NCBI RefSeq assembly: GCF_034480035.2
Contig: NZ_CP118753.2
Span: 643,001 to 707,000 of the forward strand
Direction of reading: 5' to 3'
DNA: 64,000 nucleotides
DNA from: Methanosphaera sp. ISO3-F5
GTDB lineage: Archaea > Methanobacteriota > Methanobacteria > Methanobacteriales > Methanobacteriaceae
The translations under genes were made by a program, and so were the position numbers. The notes below the pieces were generated by a model that saw only the letters and a list, made by a program, of their open reading frames with translations, was not told where the DNA came from and made no database searches. Positions 9,488 through 19,192 of the stretch are shown here, in pieces. Numbering within the stretch: the first letter of the stretch is position 1; each line of letters starts with the position of its first letter.

Positions 9488-10528
9488 TTATCGTCGTCCT
9501 CCACGTTCTATAGAGATTTCAAATTGTCCCGGTTTTTCCATGAGCATACTTGGTTTCACGCTTACTATTGGAAACTTCCATGTTCCCAGTCTTGCTGCCA
9601 TTGTACTTGCAATGTTCCTGGAGTTGTGTTTGATGAATGAGTAATCTGTGTCATTTATTATGATGTTAAGGTTGTATGGTGATTCTTCAAGTACTTCATC
9701 AGAGTATATTATGTTTAATTCGAATGTTCCAGGTCTTGTGAAAAGGTCGTTACGTACTGCTACAAGTGGTGAGTGGTCAAGGTTTAACTTGTTACGTACT
9801 GTTACAGCAATTGTTCCTGCATTTTTTACTGCTTCCTTGTAGTCTTTTGGGTTTACTAGTACGAATATTAGGAAGTCTGAGTCTTCTATGTCATCATCTA
9901 CGAAGCTTACCATCTTGTTTAGTAGTGGTAGTTTCATGAAGATGTTTTCTAGTTTTGAGTCAATCTCGTTGTCTTCTTCCTTGTTTACTCTGTTTATTGC
10001 TTCTTGTGCTACGGCTAATCCACTGAATTTACGGTTTTTCTTTGCCTTGTAAACATCAAATCCTCTTGTTTCGAATTCGTTTAATGATTTTGAACAGATT
10101 TTTTGTAGTAGGTTTTTAACTTTTTTTGGTGGTGCCGGTTTTCCTATTTGGAATCGTCCATTTTTTACTCGGTATGGTAATCTTCTACTGTCTATGTCCT
10201 GGAATTCGTCCTGGTAGTCTCTGAAGAAGTCGTTGGATAATATTTTTGCATCTTCTTCGTATGCTAGGTTTAGTATGTAATGGTCTGCGATGGTTCCTGC
10301 TGGTACTGGGAATACTTCATCGTTTTGTATCATTTCATTAAAGCCATCTTTATCATCAATTTCATGTCTTAATGGTGCATCAGCTAGTACTATTGGTTCA
10401 TGTCCTAACTTTTGAAGTGTGCTTATTGCTACTTTTAGTGTTTTAAGACTTGGTGTTACTTTTCCTGTTTCTTCATCGGGTTGTTGTCCGTAGTATGCTA
10501 CATTTGACCCATCAACAATTATTTTCAA
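9488..10528 (-). CDS. NYN/Zc3h12a-like ribonuclease (PIN superfamily)
   Basis: 346-residue protein with an N-terminal NYN-type RNase domain (about residues 1-125). Acidic residues sit where PIN/NYN nucleases bind metal: Asp6 in IIVDGSNVAYYG, Asp50 in VLADAPLRHEID, Asp82 in AGTIADHYIL and Asp100 in ILSNDFFRDYQ. This suggests metal-dependent cutting of RNA. The C-terminal 200 residues are a separate, unrecognised part. The stop codon lies 1 base before the start of the GGDD palm-domain gene, so the two are translated together. No signal or membrane segment is seen, so it is cytoplasmic. Confidence 0.82.
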   Translation of the reverse strand: MKIIVDGSNVAYYGQQPDEETGKVTPSLKTLKVAISTLQKLGHEPIVLADAPLRHEIDDKDGFNEMIQNDEVFPVPAGTIADHYILNLAYEEDAKILSNDFFRDYQDEFQDIDSRRLPYRVKNGRFQIGKPAPPKKVKNLLQKICSKSLNEFETRGFDVYKAKKNRKFSGLAVAQEAINRVNKEEDNEIDSKLENIFMKLPLLNKMVSFVDDDIEDSDFLIFVLVNPKDYKEAVKNAGTIAVTVRNKLNLDHSPLVAVRNDLFTRPGTFELNIIYSDEVLEESPYNLNIIINDTDYSFIKHNSRNIASTMAARLGTWKFPIVSVKPSMLMEKPGQFEISIERGGRR

Positions 10529-10744
10529 AAGATCACCTGTATAATATTTATATTTTAAAATTTCTCTGTTCCTTTATTATATCTAATTATTTATTTAGTT
10601 TTCTTAGTATTTATCTTTATAATTCTAGATTTTAAATGATGATATAATCTTTTTAAAGTATTGTTAAAGATTATATATTATTTTTACTAGTTTTATTCTT
10701 ATTTTACTGTTTGCTAATAAATAATTAGATTACCTGATTACCTT

Positions 10745-11110
10745 TTAGGATAATCTCATAATTGCTTCAGCTAAGTCACCATTAACTTCTTTTAGTGCTG
10801 CTTCAGCTTCTTCTTTGCTTTTTCCGGTTTGGGATGAAACTAGGTCAACATCGTCCTGTGATATTTCAATGTCTTCAGTACTTTCTGAGCTTTTAATCCT
10901 TTCTTCTGCATCACCAGAAATCTGGTAAGTTTCACTGCCCATAGCCTTCATAATGCTAACTTCTGCATTCTTAATTACTATTTCCTTATCTTTTAGGGTT
11001 ATGACAACTTGTTCAACACCTTCAAGTTCTTTCATATTCATACCCATTTTTTTCATCTGTTTTTCCATCTGTCTTAACTGTTTAGGGTTTATTTTACCGC
11101 CTGGGAACAT
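10745..11110 (-). CDS. nac: Nascent polypeptide-associated complex (NAC) protein
   Basis: Archaeal homodimeric NAC, which sits at the ribosome exit tunnel and shields nascent chains. Residues 1-30 are the basic ribosome-contact segment (INPKQLRQMEKQMKKMG), then comes the NAC beta-barrel (VVITLKDKEIVI, ETYQISGDAEE). A C-terminal UBA domain (DVDLVSSQTGKSKEEAEAAL) completes it. The start MFPGGK fits the spacing of the GAGGAG site better than the ATG 3 codons upstream, which would sit only 2 bases from it. It is a single gene with its own TATA box. Confidence 0.93.
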   Translation of the reverse strand: MFPGGKINPKQLRQMEKQMKKMGMNMKELEGVEQVVITLKDKEIVIKNAEVSIMKAMGSETYQISGDAEERIKSSESTEDIEISQDDVDLVSSQTGKSKEEAEAALKEVNGDLAEAIMRLS

Positions 11111-11163
11111 AATACTCATATCTCCTCTATAATTATAATTTATTAAATAAAATATTAATTAAT

Positions 11164-11174
11164 GCTATATATAT
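11164..11174 (-). promoter_or_regulatory. Candidate TATA box for NAC gene
   Basis: Read on the minus strand this is AATATATATAGC, about 55 bases before the NAC start, in a gene-free stretch. Its position suits a transcript starting about 25 bases downstream with a short leader. Confidence 0.4.
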
Positions 11175-11290
11175 TATGTAATTAGTATACTATTAATTTT
11201 ATTGTTAAAATAATATATTTTCAACAATTAACTAGTATATTATTAAAAATTTTTTGATAAAAAAAGTGAAAACTTGTTGGATGAAAATAA

Positions 11291-11620
11291 TTATTCATCA
11301 TACTCCTTGAGAGCTAACTCACTGACAAGCTCATTAATACGTTTCTTCTGTTTTTCCATCTTATTATACAATTTAAAAACTATATAAAAAAGGAAAAGAA
11401 TCGATATAATATAAACAATATCCAAGCCACGACCAAAGCCAAAAAACCTTGCAAAACTGGTAGTAATATCAGGGAATACAGTAACTATCATAACAACAAT
11501 CCAAGCACAAATCCATAAAGACAAAACAAAGTTGCTGAAAGAATCACGCCGGAACTGATAAATACCAAAAAGTATACCTATAATACTAAGTACAAGGAGA
11601 ATAATCTGATAAGTTAACAT
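11291..11620 (-). CDS. DUF2304 family membrane protein
   Basis: 109-residue protein with three membrane segments (about 4-21, 28-48, 65-85) and a charged C-terminal helix (KMEKQKKRINELVSEL). This layout and its place directly behind a GT2 gene fit DUF2304 proteins, which commonly pair with polyprenol-phosphate glycosyltransferases and may anchor or help them at the membrane. The gap to the GT2 gene is 17 bases. Confidence 0.8.
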   Translation of the reverse strand: MLTYQIILLVLSIIGILFGIYQFRRDSFSNFVLSLWICAWIVVMIVTVFPDITTSFARFFGFGRGLDIVYIISILFLFYIVFKLYNKMEKQKKRINELVSELALKEYDE

Positions 11621-11637
11621 TCTAAACCAAACCTCAC

Positions 11638-12348
11638 CTACTTCTTAAGAGTTTCATTTAAAAACTCTAAAATAATCTTCAAACCAACCAAAGTATTAGT
11701 ACCCTTCTGAATAGTACGATCATCATAAATGGTAGTCATAGGAACCTCAAGCATCTCTAAATTACGCCTATTAATCTCACCAATAATTTCACTAGACACA
11801 CCATACTGAGGACTCTTTAACTGCAACTTACGAGCAGCACTAGCAGTAAAAGCTCTAAGACCAGACTGAGAATCAGTAACCATCTTTCCCTGGAAAATAT
11901 AAGTAATATAATTCATCACAGTATTACCAAAACGACGACCCGCAGGCATATCTGAGAAATCACGAGAAGCAATCACAACATCAGCAATACCATCCTGTAA
12001 CGGAGGATACATCCTATACAAATCATCAGGGTTATGCTGACCATCAGCATCAAAAGTAATCATAATATCAGCACCCCTACTAAGAGCAGCCCTGATACCA
12101 GTCTTAATTGCACCACCCAAGCCAACATTAATAATATGTCGGTAATGATAAACATTAGGAGCATAACGCTTAACTAACTCCCTGGCAATAACAGGACTCT
12201 TATCCTTGGAACCGTCATCAATAATTAAAACCTTAAATCCACGTTCAACAAGACCTGTAACAACTTCCTCCAAAGTATTTTCCTCGTTATAACAAGATAA
12301 AATAATGTAAATATCCTTAGTAATCTTTGGCACATCTTTAGTAATCAT
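11638..12348 (-). CDS. Family 2 glycosyltransferase, dolichyl-phosphate mannose synthase-like
   Basis: 236-residue GT2 enzyme. The nucleotide-sugar site is YIILSCYNEENTLEEV at the N terminus and the metal site is DADGQHNPDDL. SQSGLRAFTASAARKL and the C-terminal GLKIILEFL are typical of DPM-like enzymes that load a sugar onto a polyprenyl phosphate. It has no membrane segment of its own; the DUF2304 protein encoded behind it may supply the membrane tie. Codons are mainly T/G-ending, unlike most other minus-strand genes nearby. Confidence 0.88.
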   Translation of the reverse strand: MITKDVPKITKDIYIILSCYNEENTLEEVVTGLVERGFKVLIIDDGSKDKSPVIARELVKRYAPNVYHYRHIINVGLGGAIKTGIRAALSRGADIMITFDADGQHNPDDLYRMYPPLQDGIADVVIASRDFSDMPAGRRFGNTVMNYITYIFQGKMVTDSQSGLRAFTASAARKLQLKSPQYGVSSEIIGEINRRNLEMLEVPMTTIYDDRTIQKGTNTLVGLKIILEFLNETLKK

Positions 12349-12427
12349 AATAGTAAATCCCTCAAAGTCAATGTATTCAATTATATTAAAGTTAATATAT
12401 ATTTATGTAAAAAATACTTGATATACT

Positions 12428-12751
12428 TTATAAAAATCCAAAATACAAACTACCACCCAACACAAACATGCTCAACACAAGAAACAACAAACACAAAACA
12501 AAATACACAACAAACAACTTCCAATTCCTATTCTCATCACGAGTAAAATAAGTGTAAACTAGCAACACCAAAGACAAAAACAAATTAAACTCAAAAAAGA
12601 GAATATTAGCACCTATAATAACAGGATTTCTACCAAGAAACAACTCAAGAATCAAGGGAGTCACAAAAATAATACCTAAAACCAACAAATAAGATTCAAG
12701 ATAAACCCGGGTAGACTTCCTAGACAAAAAAGGCTTACTAGACATAAACAT
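12428..12751 (-). CDS. Small membrane protein of unknown function
   Basis: 107-residue protein with three or four hydrophobic segments separated by short charged loops (FTRDENRNWK). No family is recognised. The ATG at 12751 directly follows the stop of the flavoprotein gene and has GAGG 5 bases upstream, so the two are translated in a row. Confidence 0.65.
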   Translation of the reverse strand: MFMSSKPFLSRKSTRVYLESYLLVLGIIFVTPLILELFLGRNPVIIGANILFFEFNLFLSLVLLVYTYFTRDENRNWKLFVVYFVLCLLFLVLSMFVLGGSLYFGFL

Positions 12752-13330
12752 TCAATCCTCACAATTAATTTTTTTCAACACATCCACCATACGCCGAGCA
12801 AGATAATCACAAGTCTCCAAAGCAACATCATCCTCAGAAGTATCACCAACACCCGTAGCACCAAAATGAGCAGTAGGCCTATCATCACCAACCACAATAC
12901 CACCCTGAATCAAGAAAAAATCATACAACGAATGAATAGTAGTCTCCTGACCACCATTACGAAAACCACCACAAGACAAAGCACCACAAACCTTAAACTT
13001 AAAAGCATGAACATTACGCAAAGGCCTAAGACGATCAATAAAAGACTTAGCAAGACCCGTCATATCACCAAAATAAACAGGACTACCCATAACCACACCA
13101 TCAGCATCTCTCACCTTCTCAGTTAACTCCCTCATATCATCATCAATAACACACTCATCAGTCTTCTTACAACAATCACAACCAGTACAATACTCAATCC
13201 TCTTATCATGTAAACAAATAAGCTCAGTATCAACACCAGCTTCACTAATCTTATCTAAAGTACGCTTAACCATAAACTCAGTATTACCCTCAGCACGTGG
13301 ACTACCAACAATACCAACAACTTTCAACAT
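12752..13330 (-). CDS. Iron-sulfur flavoprotein (NADPH-dependent FMN reductase-like)
   Basis: 192-residue flavodoxin-fold protein. It has VVGIVGSPRAEGNTEFMV for FMN phosphate binding, a compact Cys cluster C-x2-C-x2-C-x5-C (CTGCDCCKKTDEC, around residues 48-60) for a 4Fe-4S cluster, and MGSPVYFGDMTGLAKSFIDR. This matches the Isf family of methanogens, which moves electrons and can reduce O2 or H2O2. The ATG at 13330 lies 9 bases after a GAGGT site and beats the TTG one codon upstream. It heads a two-gene unit with the small membrane protein. Confidence 0.9.
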   Translation of the reverse strand: MLKVVGIVGSPRAEGNTEFMVKRTLDKISEAGVDTELICLHDKRIEYCTGCDCCKKTDECVIDDDMRELTEKVRDADGVVMGSPVYFGDMTGLAKSFIDRLRPLRNVHAFKFKVCGALSCGGFRNGGQETTIHSLYDFFLIQGGIVVGDDRPTAHFGATGVGDTSEDDVALETCDYLARRMVDVLKKINCED

Positions 13331-13447
13331 CAAAATAAACCTCTATTAAAATATTTATAATAAATAATATATTAAAAACAATATTAAAAAATTTTCATAA
13401 AATAAAATTATTTAAACTTCAAAAAATAATTAAATCAAAAGTAATAA

Positions 13448-14461
13448 TTAATAAAACTTTTTATACAATAGTTTATAAACAGAACTTGGAACAATATAAA
13501 TCAACAATAAATATATTGATAATAAAAATCCTTTAATCCATCCAGTATGCTTATATAATGCTGCTAGCAATGAAATAACATTAATTTTAACATCTTTCTT
13601 ATCCAAGGCTTTATCAGTCATAATAGCGACAGGAAGAACAACCAAATAATTATTGGTGGGAAGAGAATGATTATCTAAATGTGTATAAAAAATCTTACGG
13701 ATATTTTTATCATTAATCATCAACCCAGAATGAAGCCAACCTTCATAAAATTTAGTAAATGTATATGTATGCTCTGCATCATTCTCAGGATTATCACCTT
13801 GAATAATTAAATCATGTTTTGCTCGATAGATAAAAAAATTTTTATTAACACTCTTACTAATCAAAGACATTTGAGGAAAAAAATTAGGAATATTATCATA
13901 TGCACGAATAATATCATCAGATTCAAGAAGTTCTGTACGAAAAATATAAGATGATATAAAAGCAAGATCCATAAAATATTTACCTTCTATAATATTCACT
14001 AAATCAACAGCATGTATCTCTCTTTTTGGATTAAATTCTTCAATGATCTCTGTCAAATCTTTGTTTTGACCTTCTTTCTTATTACTGGGGAGTAATGGTG
14101 AAGAAACGTGAACAAAATCGTAAGTACTACTATCAACGGCTTCAATGACATCATTACAATCACTAAAATCATAACTATCATCATCAGCCAACAACCAAGT
14201 ATACTCTAAACTACTAGTTCTAAGACCCTGAGTAATATTAGCATTACCACCAATATTCAAATTATTCCTAATAATCGACATATTAGGAAACAACTTCGAA
14301 TACTTAGCACAAACATCTCTCGTATTATCAGGGGAACAATTATCTATAACAGTAAACTTACAATCTCTAAAAGGACTATCCAAGAACTGTTTAAGAGTAT
14401 TTTCTAAATAAAGTGCCCTATTATAAGTAACCAAAACTAATTCCAATTTATCTTCAATCAT
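13448..14461 (-). CDS. Family 2 glycosyltransferase with C-terminal membrane segment
   Basis: 337-residue GT2. ELVLVTYNRALYLENTL is the nucleotide-binding start, VIDNCSPDNT follows, and YTWLLADDDSYDF is the metal site. After the catalytic domain, residues 310-333 form a hydrophobic segment that probably ties it to the membrane. It is the last gene of the sugar operon reading down from 23.2 kb. The acceptor is unknown; the context suggests surface polysaccharide or glycolipid. Confidence 0.85.
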   Translation of the reverse strand: MIEDKLELVLVTYNRALYLENTLKQFLDSPFRDCKFTVIDNCSPDNTRDVCAKYSKLFPNMSIIRNNLNIGGNANITQGLRTSSLEYTWLLADDDSYDFSDCNDVIEAVDSSTYDFVHVSSPLLPSNKKEGQNKDLTEIIEEFNPKREIHAVDLVNIIEGKYFMDLAFISSYIFRTELLESDDIIRAYDNIPNFFPQMSLISKSVNKNFFIYRAKHDLIIQGDNPENDAEHTYTFTKFYEGWLHSGLMINDKNIRKIFYTHLDNHSLPTNNYLVVLPVAIMTDKALDKKDVKINVISLLAALYKHTGWIKGFLLSIYLLLIYIVPSSVYKLLYKKFY

Positions 14462-14476
14462 ATTTATTCTCCATTT

Positions 14477-15250
14477 TTAAAAAGGATTTAAACTTTTTAT
14501 ATAATTCCATCCATTTTCTTTGTTGAAATTTTGTAGTACATACATTAATATTAAATATATAATAATTTTTAATATTCGTTGTAAAAATATAGGAATAAAC
14601 GTATACCAGTCCCCACAGGAGGTATAAATAATTTTTTCAGGGAAATGTTTTTTTTGTAATTTTGGAAGTAACTGATAATATGTTTCAGATAATGAATCAC
14701 CTATAGATCTATGGATTAAATTTGTTGGAATTACATATGATTTATAACCTTCTTTTTTTATAGATAGTACATAATCAGTGCCGTATAAATGCCAATCATC
14801 ACATGTTTTTTCATCGAATTTATGTTTATTAAAAACTTTTTTAGGAATGATTATTAGACATTCATCTAATGTTTTTATTTCTAAAGGAGTTTTAAGTGTG
14901 TAATCTGATACTCTTCTTGGAGGTTCACCCATTAAAATATTGGTATATAAATGGATATCTTTTTTACCTAAAACTCCTACAGCACCGATTTTATCTAATT
15001 TTTTAATTTCAAGTTCTGTTTTACTTAACCAGTTTGTTCCAATAAATTTAACATCTTGATGAACAAATAGTAAATAATCTCCTTTTGCTTTTTTAGCCCC
15101 ATAATTTAAAGCAGATGTAGCACTATAAAATCTATTTTTTTCATTGTTAATTAATATTAAATCATAATTTGAATCTTGTTGTGATAAACTATTTAACAAG
15201 TATTCGTTTAAAATTTCTTTGTTATTATATACACAGATAATACTGAACAT
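14477..15250 (-). CDS. Family 2 glycosyltransferase
   Basis: 257-residue GT2-like protein: FSIICVYNNKEILNEYL at the start, LILINNEKNRF, and FVHQDVKFIG as the metal-binding loop (HQD where other family members have DxD). A hydrophobic C-terminal segment lies at about 226-243. It sits 15 bases before the next GT2 gene. The HQD variant occurs in rhamnosyl-transferase-like members, but the sugar cannot be assigned. Confidence 0.82.
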   Translation of the reverse strand: MFSIICVYNNKEILNEYLLNSLSQQDSNYDLILINNEKNRFYSATSALNYGAKKAKGDYLLFVHQDVKFIGTNWLSKTELEIKKLDKIGAVGVLGKKDIHLYTNILMGEPPRRVSDYTLKTPLEIKTLDECLIIIPKKVFNKHKFDEKTCDDWHLYGTDYVLSIKKEGYKSYVIPTNLIHRSIGDSLSETYYQLLPKLQKKHFPEKIIYTSCGDWYTFIPIFLQRILKIIIYLILMYVLQNFNKENGWNYIKSLNPF

Positions 15251-15388
15251 AGTTTCACCATTTAGTTTATAATTTACAGGAATATTGGATTATTGTTTAA
15301 TATTTTGCTTGTTAGTTATTATTTAATACTTATTTTCATTTTTTTCTACATTATATGATGACTTGAATAATTTTTGTTCTTTTTTCAT

Positions 15389-16303
15389 TTAATTTAAATT
15401 ATTAATTTTTTTTATCCATTCAATAGTTTTACCAATTCCTTTATTAAAGGTGTATTTGATTTTGAAAGGAGTGTCTTTTTTTAGTTTTGATATATCTGCT
15501 GACATGTACATTACTTGGTCGGGATTATATTCTCGTTTTCCAAAGTTTACTTGGTATTCTGGATTAATTTGTTCACATACTGATAGTATGTACTCTTTTA
15601 ATGTTTTTTCTTCTTCACCTGCAATTAGGTAACATTCGCCGTGTTTTCCATTTATGGCAATTTCATATAATGCATTTGCACAATCTTCTGAATAGATATA
15701 ATTCCATACCTGTTTTGCATCAGTAGTATCAAATTCTTCATTATTTAATGCGGAAGTTATTAATGAACATATCATGCTATGCGTATCTCCGGGTCCATAA
15801 ACGCTTAAGATTCTTGTCCAGCAATGTTTAATTCCTAATTCATCAGATAATAGTTTGCTTAGTTTTCCCGCCGTATATTTTGCTATGCCATATCCTGTTG
15901 TTGGATTTACGGGGGTTTTATCAGTTAGTTTGGTGTTATGAACACCTAGTTCTGCTTGTGAACCTGCACCTACAAATACGTTACAACCACTGTAATATGC
16001 TAACTTTGTAGCATCTAATGTATACTGTATGTTCTTCTCCTGGGAGTACACATTATTCCTGTTTTTAAAACCATAAGTATTAGACCAGGCAAGATGAAAG
16101 AAAATATCTCCTTTAATTTTATCTTTTAAGGATAATAATTGGCTATTATCACATTCAATAATTTGAATATTGTGATGTTTTGGAATTTTTTTATTATTTC
16201 TAGAATTTGGGCGGGTAATTAAGGTTAATTCATGTTCGTCTTTTAATAATTTGATTAAAGCTAATCCAATCATTCCTGTGGGGCCTGTTATTATTATTTT
16301 CAT
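15389..16303 (-). CDS. NAD-dependent epimerase/dehydratase (SDR family), possible YerF-like reductase
   Basis: 304-residue extended SDR protein with the Rossmann motif ITGPTGMIGLALI at the N terminus and the catalytic Tyr-x3-Lys in TGYGIAKYTAG. It lies 5 bases behind the TPP enzyme gene. In yersiniose synthesis the TPP enzyme YerE is followed by YerF, an SDR-type enzyme that reduces the added two-carbon branch, so this is the natural candidate for that step. It could also be an ordinary sugar epimerase. Confidence 0.8.
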   Translation of the reverse strand: MKIIITGPTGMIGLALIKLLKDEHELTLITRPNSRNNKKIPKHHNIQIIECDNSQLLSLKDKIKGDIFFHLAWSNTYGFKNRNNVYSQEKNIQYTLDATKLAYYSGCNVFVGAGSQAELGVHNTKLTDKTPVNPTTGYGIAKYTAGKLSKLLSDELGIKHCWTRILSVYGPGDTHSMICSLITSALNNEEFDTTDAKQVWNYIYSEDCANALYEIAINGKHGECYLIAGEEEKTLKEYILSVCEQINPEYQVNFGKREYNPDQVMYMSADISKLKKDTPFKIKYTFNKGIGKTIEWIKKINNLN

Positions 16304-16308
16304 AGATT

Positions 16309-18132
16309 TTATTCCTTGTTTTCAATTAAGTTAATGTACATGTTTTCTTCTAATTCTTTCCTGTCGAGGAATGGTTTCATGTCTTCTAGTGGTGCGGATA
16401 TCATTTTTCCATTTGGTAATTTTTTGGAAGCACTTTTTGGTTCAAATGCCTGTGTGGTGTCTACAAATACTTCACATATTATTGGTGTATCGATTTTTAA
16501 TGTTTGTTCAATTGTCTCTTTTAAATGATTGATATTATGGCAGCTCATGTATTTGTATCCGTATGCTTCTGCTATTTTACTCATATCGGGGAAACTAACA
16601 TCTCCACTATCTGATCCTATACCAATAAATGGTTTTTCAAAGAATGAACGTTGAGTAATCCTTATTGACTGGTATCCATCATTATTTATTAAAAATAATT
16701 TTATAGGTAAGTTGTGATGAATAATTGTTTGTAACTCTTGAAGGTTCATCTGTATACTTCCATCACCACAAACACATATTATACTATCTTCAATGCCTAA
16801 ACATGCACCTATTGCTGCAGGTAAATCATAACCCATTGATGCAACACCTGAATTAACCACTAATCGCTGTCCTTTTTTAAGCTTATATCCATGGATACAT
16901 GCACATGCTGCACCATTGGCCACAACAATTTTATCATCTTCTTTCATACATTCAGATAATGTGTCAAGAAATGCGTAGACATTTATAGGTTCTTTTTGTT
17001 CATATTTGCTGGAATCACATACAGGATATTTTTCTTTCCATTCATTACATTGTTTTACCCAAGATGAATAATTAAAAACAGTGTCTGGACATTTGTTTTC
17101 AAGGTATTCATCCAGTTTTTCCAGAAATTCTTTAATATCTGATTGAATTGGCATATCAATTTTTAATGTTGGTTTTTCTATTTCTGCAGGGTCTATTTCA
17201 ACCATTATTTTATATGCTTCTCTTGCCCATGAGTCATATGCAAATGATACTTGTCTTGTACTTAATCTACAACCCAGGGATAATATCAGATCACTGTTTT
17301 GGACTGCAAAATTTGCTGGTCGGTCACCAAATGAACCTCCACATCCTACAGTTAATGGATTATCATATTCTAAGGAATCAGTAGCATTCCATGCATTAAC
17401 TACTGGAATTTGTAATTTATTCACAACATTCAAAAATGATTCGTAAGCATTATTTGTTCTAATAGCACTTCCAGCATAAATAACAGGTCTTTCGGCCTCT
17501 TTAATTTTATTCACTACCTCTTTTAATACATGTTCTGTAACTGGTTTTCCAAGGTCAGTATTTAATTCTTTTGGTTCAAATTCAATCAAATCATCAGTAT
17601 CTATTATTGCTCCCTGAATATCTAGGGGCACATCAATCCAGCATGGTCCTGGCCTACCATGTAATGCTAAGTAAATAGCTTTTTCCAGACAATATTTTAT
17701 ATATTTGGGGTCAGTTATCATTTCAGCATATTTTGTCATAGAATCAATTGTGGATACAATATTCCATTCCTGATCACCTAATTGTCTTAAATCAAGTCCT
17801 GTGCTATCAACAGTCATTTCATATTTCACTTGTCCTGAAATAACAAGCATAGGTATTGAGTCAAGATATGCTCCTAGAACACCAGTTATTGCATTTGTAC
17901 CTCCAGGTCCAGTAGTTACACATACACATGGAAGTTTATTTGACATACGATAATATCCCTCTGCTGCTATGGAACAAGCTTGTTCATGATGATTATGGAT
18001 ACATTTAATGTTCTGGTTATGTCCAAAACCATCATTAAGGTGCATAGCACCTCCACCAACAACGGTAAATACAGTGTCAATACCTTTTTCGAATAAAAAT
18101 TGTGCAATATAATCAGCTACTCTTATCTTCAT
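16309..18132 (-). CDS. Thiamine-diphosphate-dependent enzyme, acetolactate-synthase-like (YerE-like candidate)
   Basis: 607-residue TPP enzyme with the full three-domain plan of the acetolactate synthase family. VADYIAQFLFEKGIDTVFTVVGGG comes at the N terminus (written here beyond its core only to locate it: residues 5-28). NHHEQACSIAAEGYYRM holds the activating Glu, and GDGSIQMNLQELQTI followed by NNDGYQSI is the TPP/Mg2+ site. It is encoded inside a CDP-dideoxysugar operon, with no small regulatory subunit and no other branched-chain amino acid genes. That favours a sugar role: YerE-type transfer of a two-carbon unit from pyruvate to the C4 keto group of a CDP-3,6-dideoxyhexose. The substrate is inferred. 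Confidence 0.85.
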   Translation of the reverse strand: MKIRVADYIAQFLFEKGIDTVFTVVGGGAMHLNDGFGHNQNIKCIHNHHEQACSIAAEGYYRMSNKLPCVCVTTGPGGTNAITGVLGAYLDSIPMLVISGQVKYEMTVDSTGLDLRQLGDQEWNIVSTIDSMTKYAEMITDPKYIKYCLEKAIYLALHGRPGPCWIDVPLDIQGAIIDTDDLIEFEPKELNTDLGKPVTEHVLKEVVNKIKEAERPVIYAGSAIRTNNAYESFLNVVNKLQIPVVNAWNATDSLEYDNPLTVGCGGSFGDRPANFAVQNSDLILSLGCRLSTRQVSFAYDSWAREAYKIMVEIDPAEIEKPTLKIDMPIQSDIKEFLEKLDEYLENKCPDTVFNYSSWVKQCNEWKEKYPVCDSSKYEQKEPINVYAFLDTLSECMKEDDKIVVANGAACACIHGYKLKKGQRLVVNSGVASMGYDLPAAIGACLGIEDSIICVCGDGSIQMNLQELQTIIHHNLPIKLFLINNDGYQSIRITQRSFFEKPFIGIGSDSGDVSFPDMSKIAEAYGYKYMSCHNINHLKETIEQTLKIDTPIICEVFVDTTQAFEPKSASKKLPNGKMISAPLEDMKPFLDRKELEENMYINLIENKE

Positions 18133-18162
18133 AAAAAATACTTCCCTCTACTATTTTTTTTC

Positions 18163-19184
18163 TCATCTTTGTACTCTTCCAGATTCGTTTCCATCTACTA
18201 AATTTTCTACTTCTTCAACACTACAAAGATTATAATCTCCTTCAATTGTATGTTTCAGACAACTAGCCGCCGTAGCAAATTCAAGAGATTCTTGAATAGA
18301 TAAATTATTCATAAATCCATAGATTAATCCTGCAGAAAAACTGTCTCCTCCACCAACACGATCAACAATATGAATAGAATACTCTTTGGCTTGATAAATT
18401 TCTTTTCCATCATATATTACTGAAGTCCATTTATTGTCGCTTGCAGAAAGTGAAGTTCTTAAAGTACATGCTACATATTTGCAAGGATATTTCTCAAGAA
18501 ATTGTCTTGCAACATTTTCATATGATGAATAATTAAGTTTTCCCATTGTTACATCAGTATCATCTGCAACTATTCCAAAGACTTTCTCAATATCCTCTTC
18601 ATTAGCAATACAAACATCAATGTACTCTATTATTTGTGACATGACTTCACATGCTTCGCGGGTACTCCATAGTTTTGAACGATAATTTAAATCACAACTA
18701 ACAGTTAATCCCCTTTTCTTGGCTTGTTTACAGGCTTCAAGAGAAATATTTGACATTGTTTTACTCAGTGCAGGGGTTATTCCTGATAAATGAAACCATG
18801 ATGCATCTTCAAAAATTTCTTTCCAATTAAAATCTTCTGGTTCTGCCATGGATATTGAAGAATATTTTCTATCATAAACAACTTTAGATGGTCGTTGACT
18901 AGCACCTTTTTCTAAAAAATAATACCTAAACGTTCACCTCCTCTTTTAATAAAGTTTGTTTTCACACCATATTTTCTTAAAGTATTCAATGCAGATTGGC
19001 CAATTTCATTAGGTGGTATTTTTGTTACAAACTCAACAGGAATATTAAAATTTGCTAACGAAATAGCAACATTTGCCTCACTACCACCATAAACCACATC
19101 AAACGAATCAGATTGTACAAACCTTTTAAAACCATTTGCAGATAATCTTAACATTATCTCTCCAAAAGTCACTACTTTTTTCAT
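18163..19184 (-). pseudogene. PfkB-family sugar kinase, 2-keto-3-deoxygluconate-kinase-like, frameshifted
   Basis: Two pieces of one PfkB kinase. The N-terminal piece starts at the ATG at 19184 with VVTFGEIMLRLSANG and VYGGSEANVAISLANF, and ends at a stop at 18912. The rest runs in another frame to 18163 and contains HLSGITPAL and the catalytic DRVGGGDSFSAGLIYGF. Removing a single-base loss near 18914-18927 (a run of six A on the plus strand) joins them as GERLG-Y-F-LEKGASQRPS with no other defect, giving about 340 residues, normal for KDG kinase. Its role in a CDP-sugar operon is unclear. The break could be decay, a reversible slip or a sequencing error. Confidence 0.85.
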
Positions 19185-19192
19185 ATTAACCA

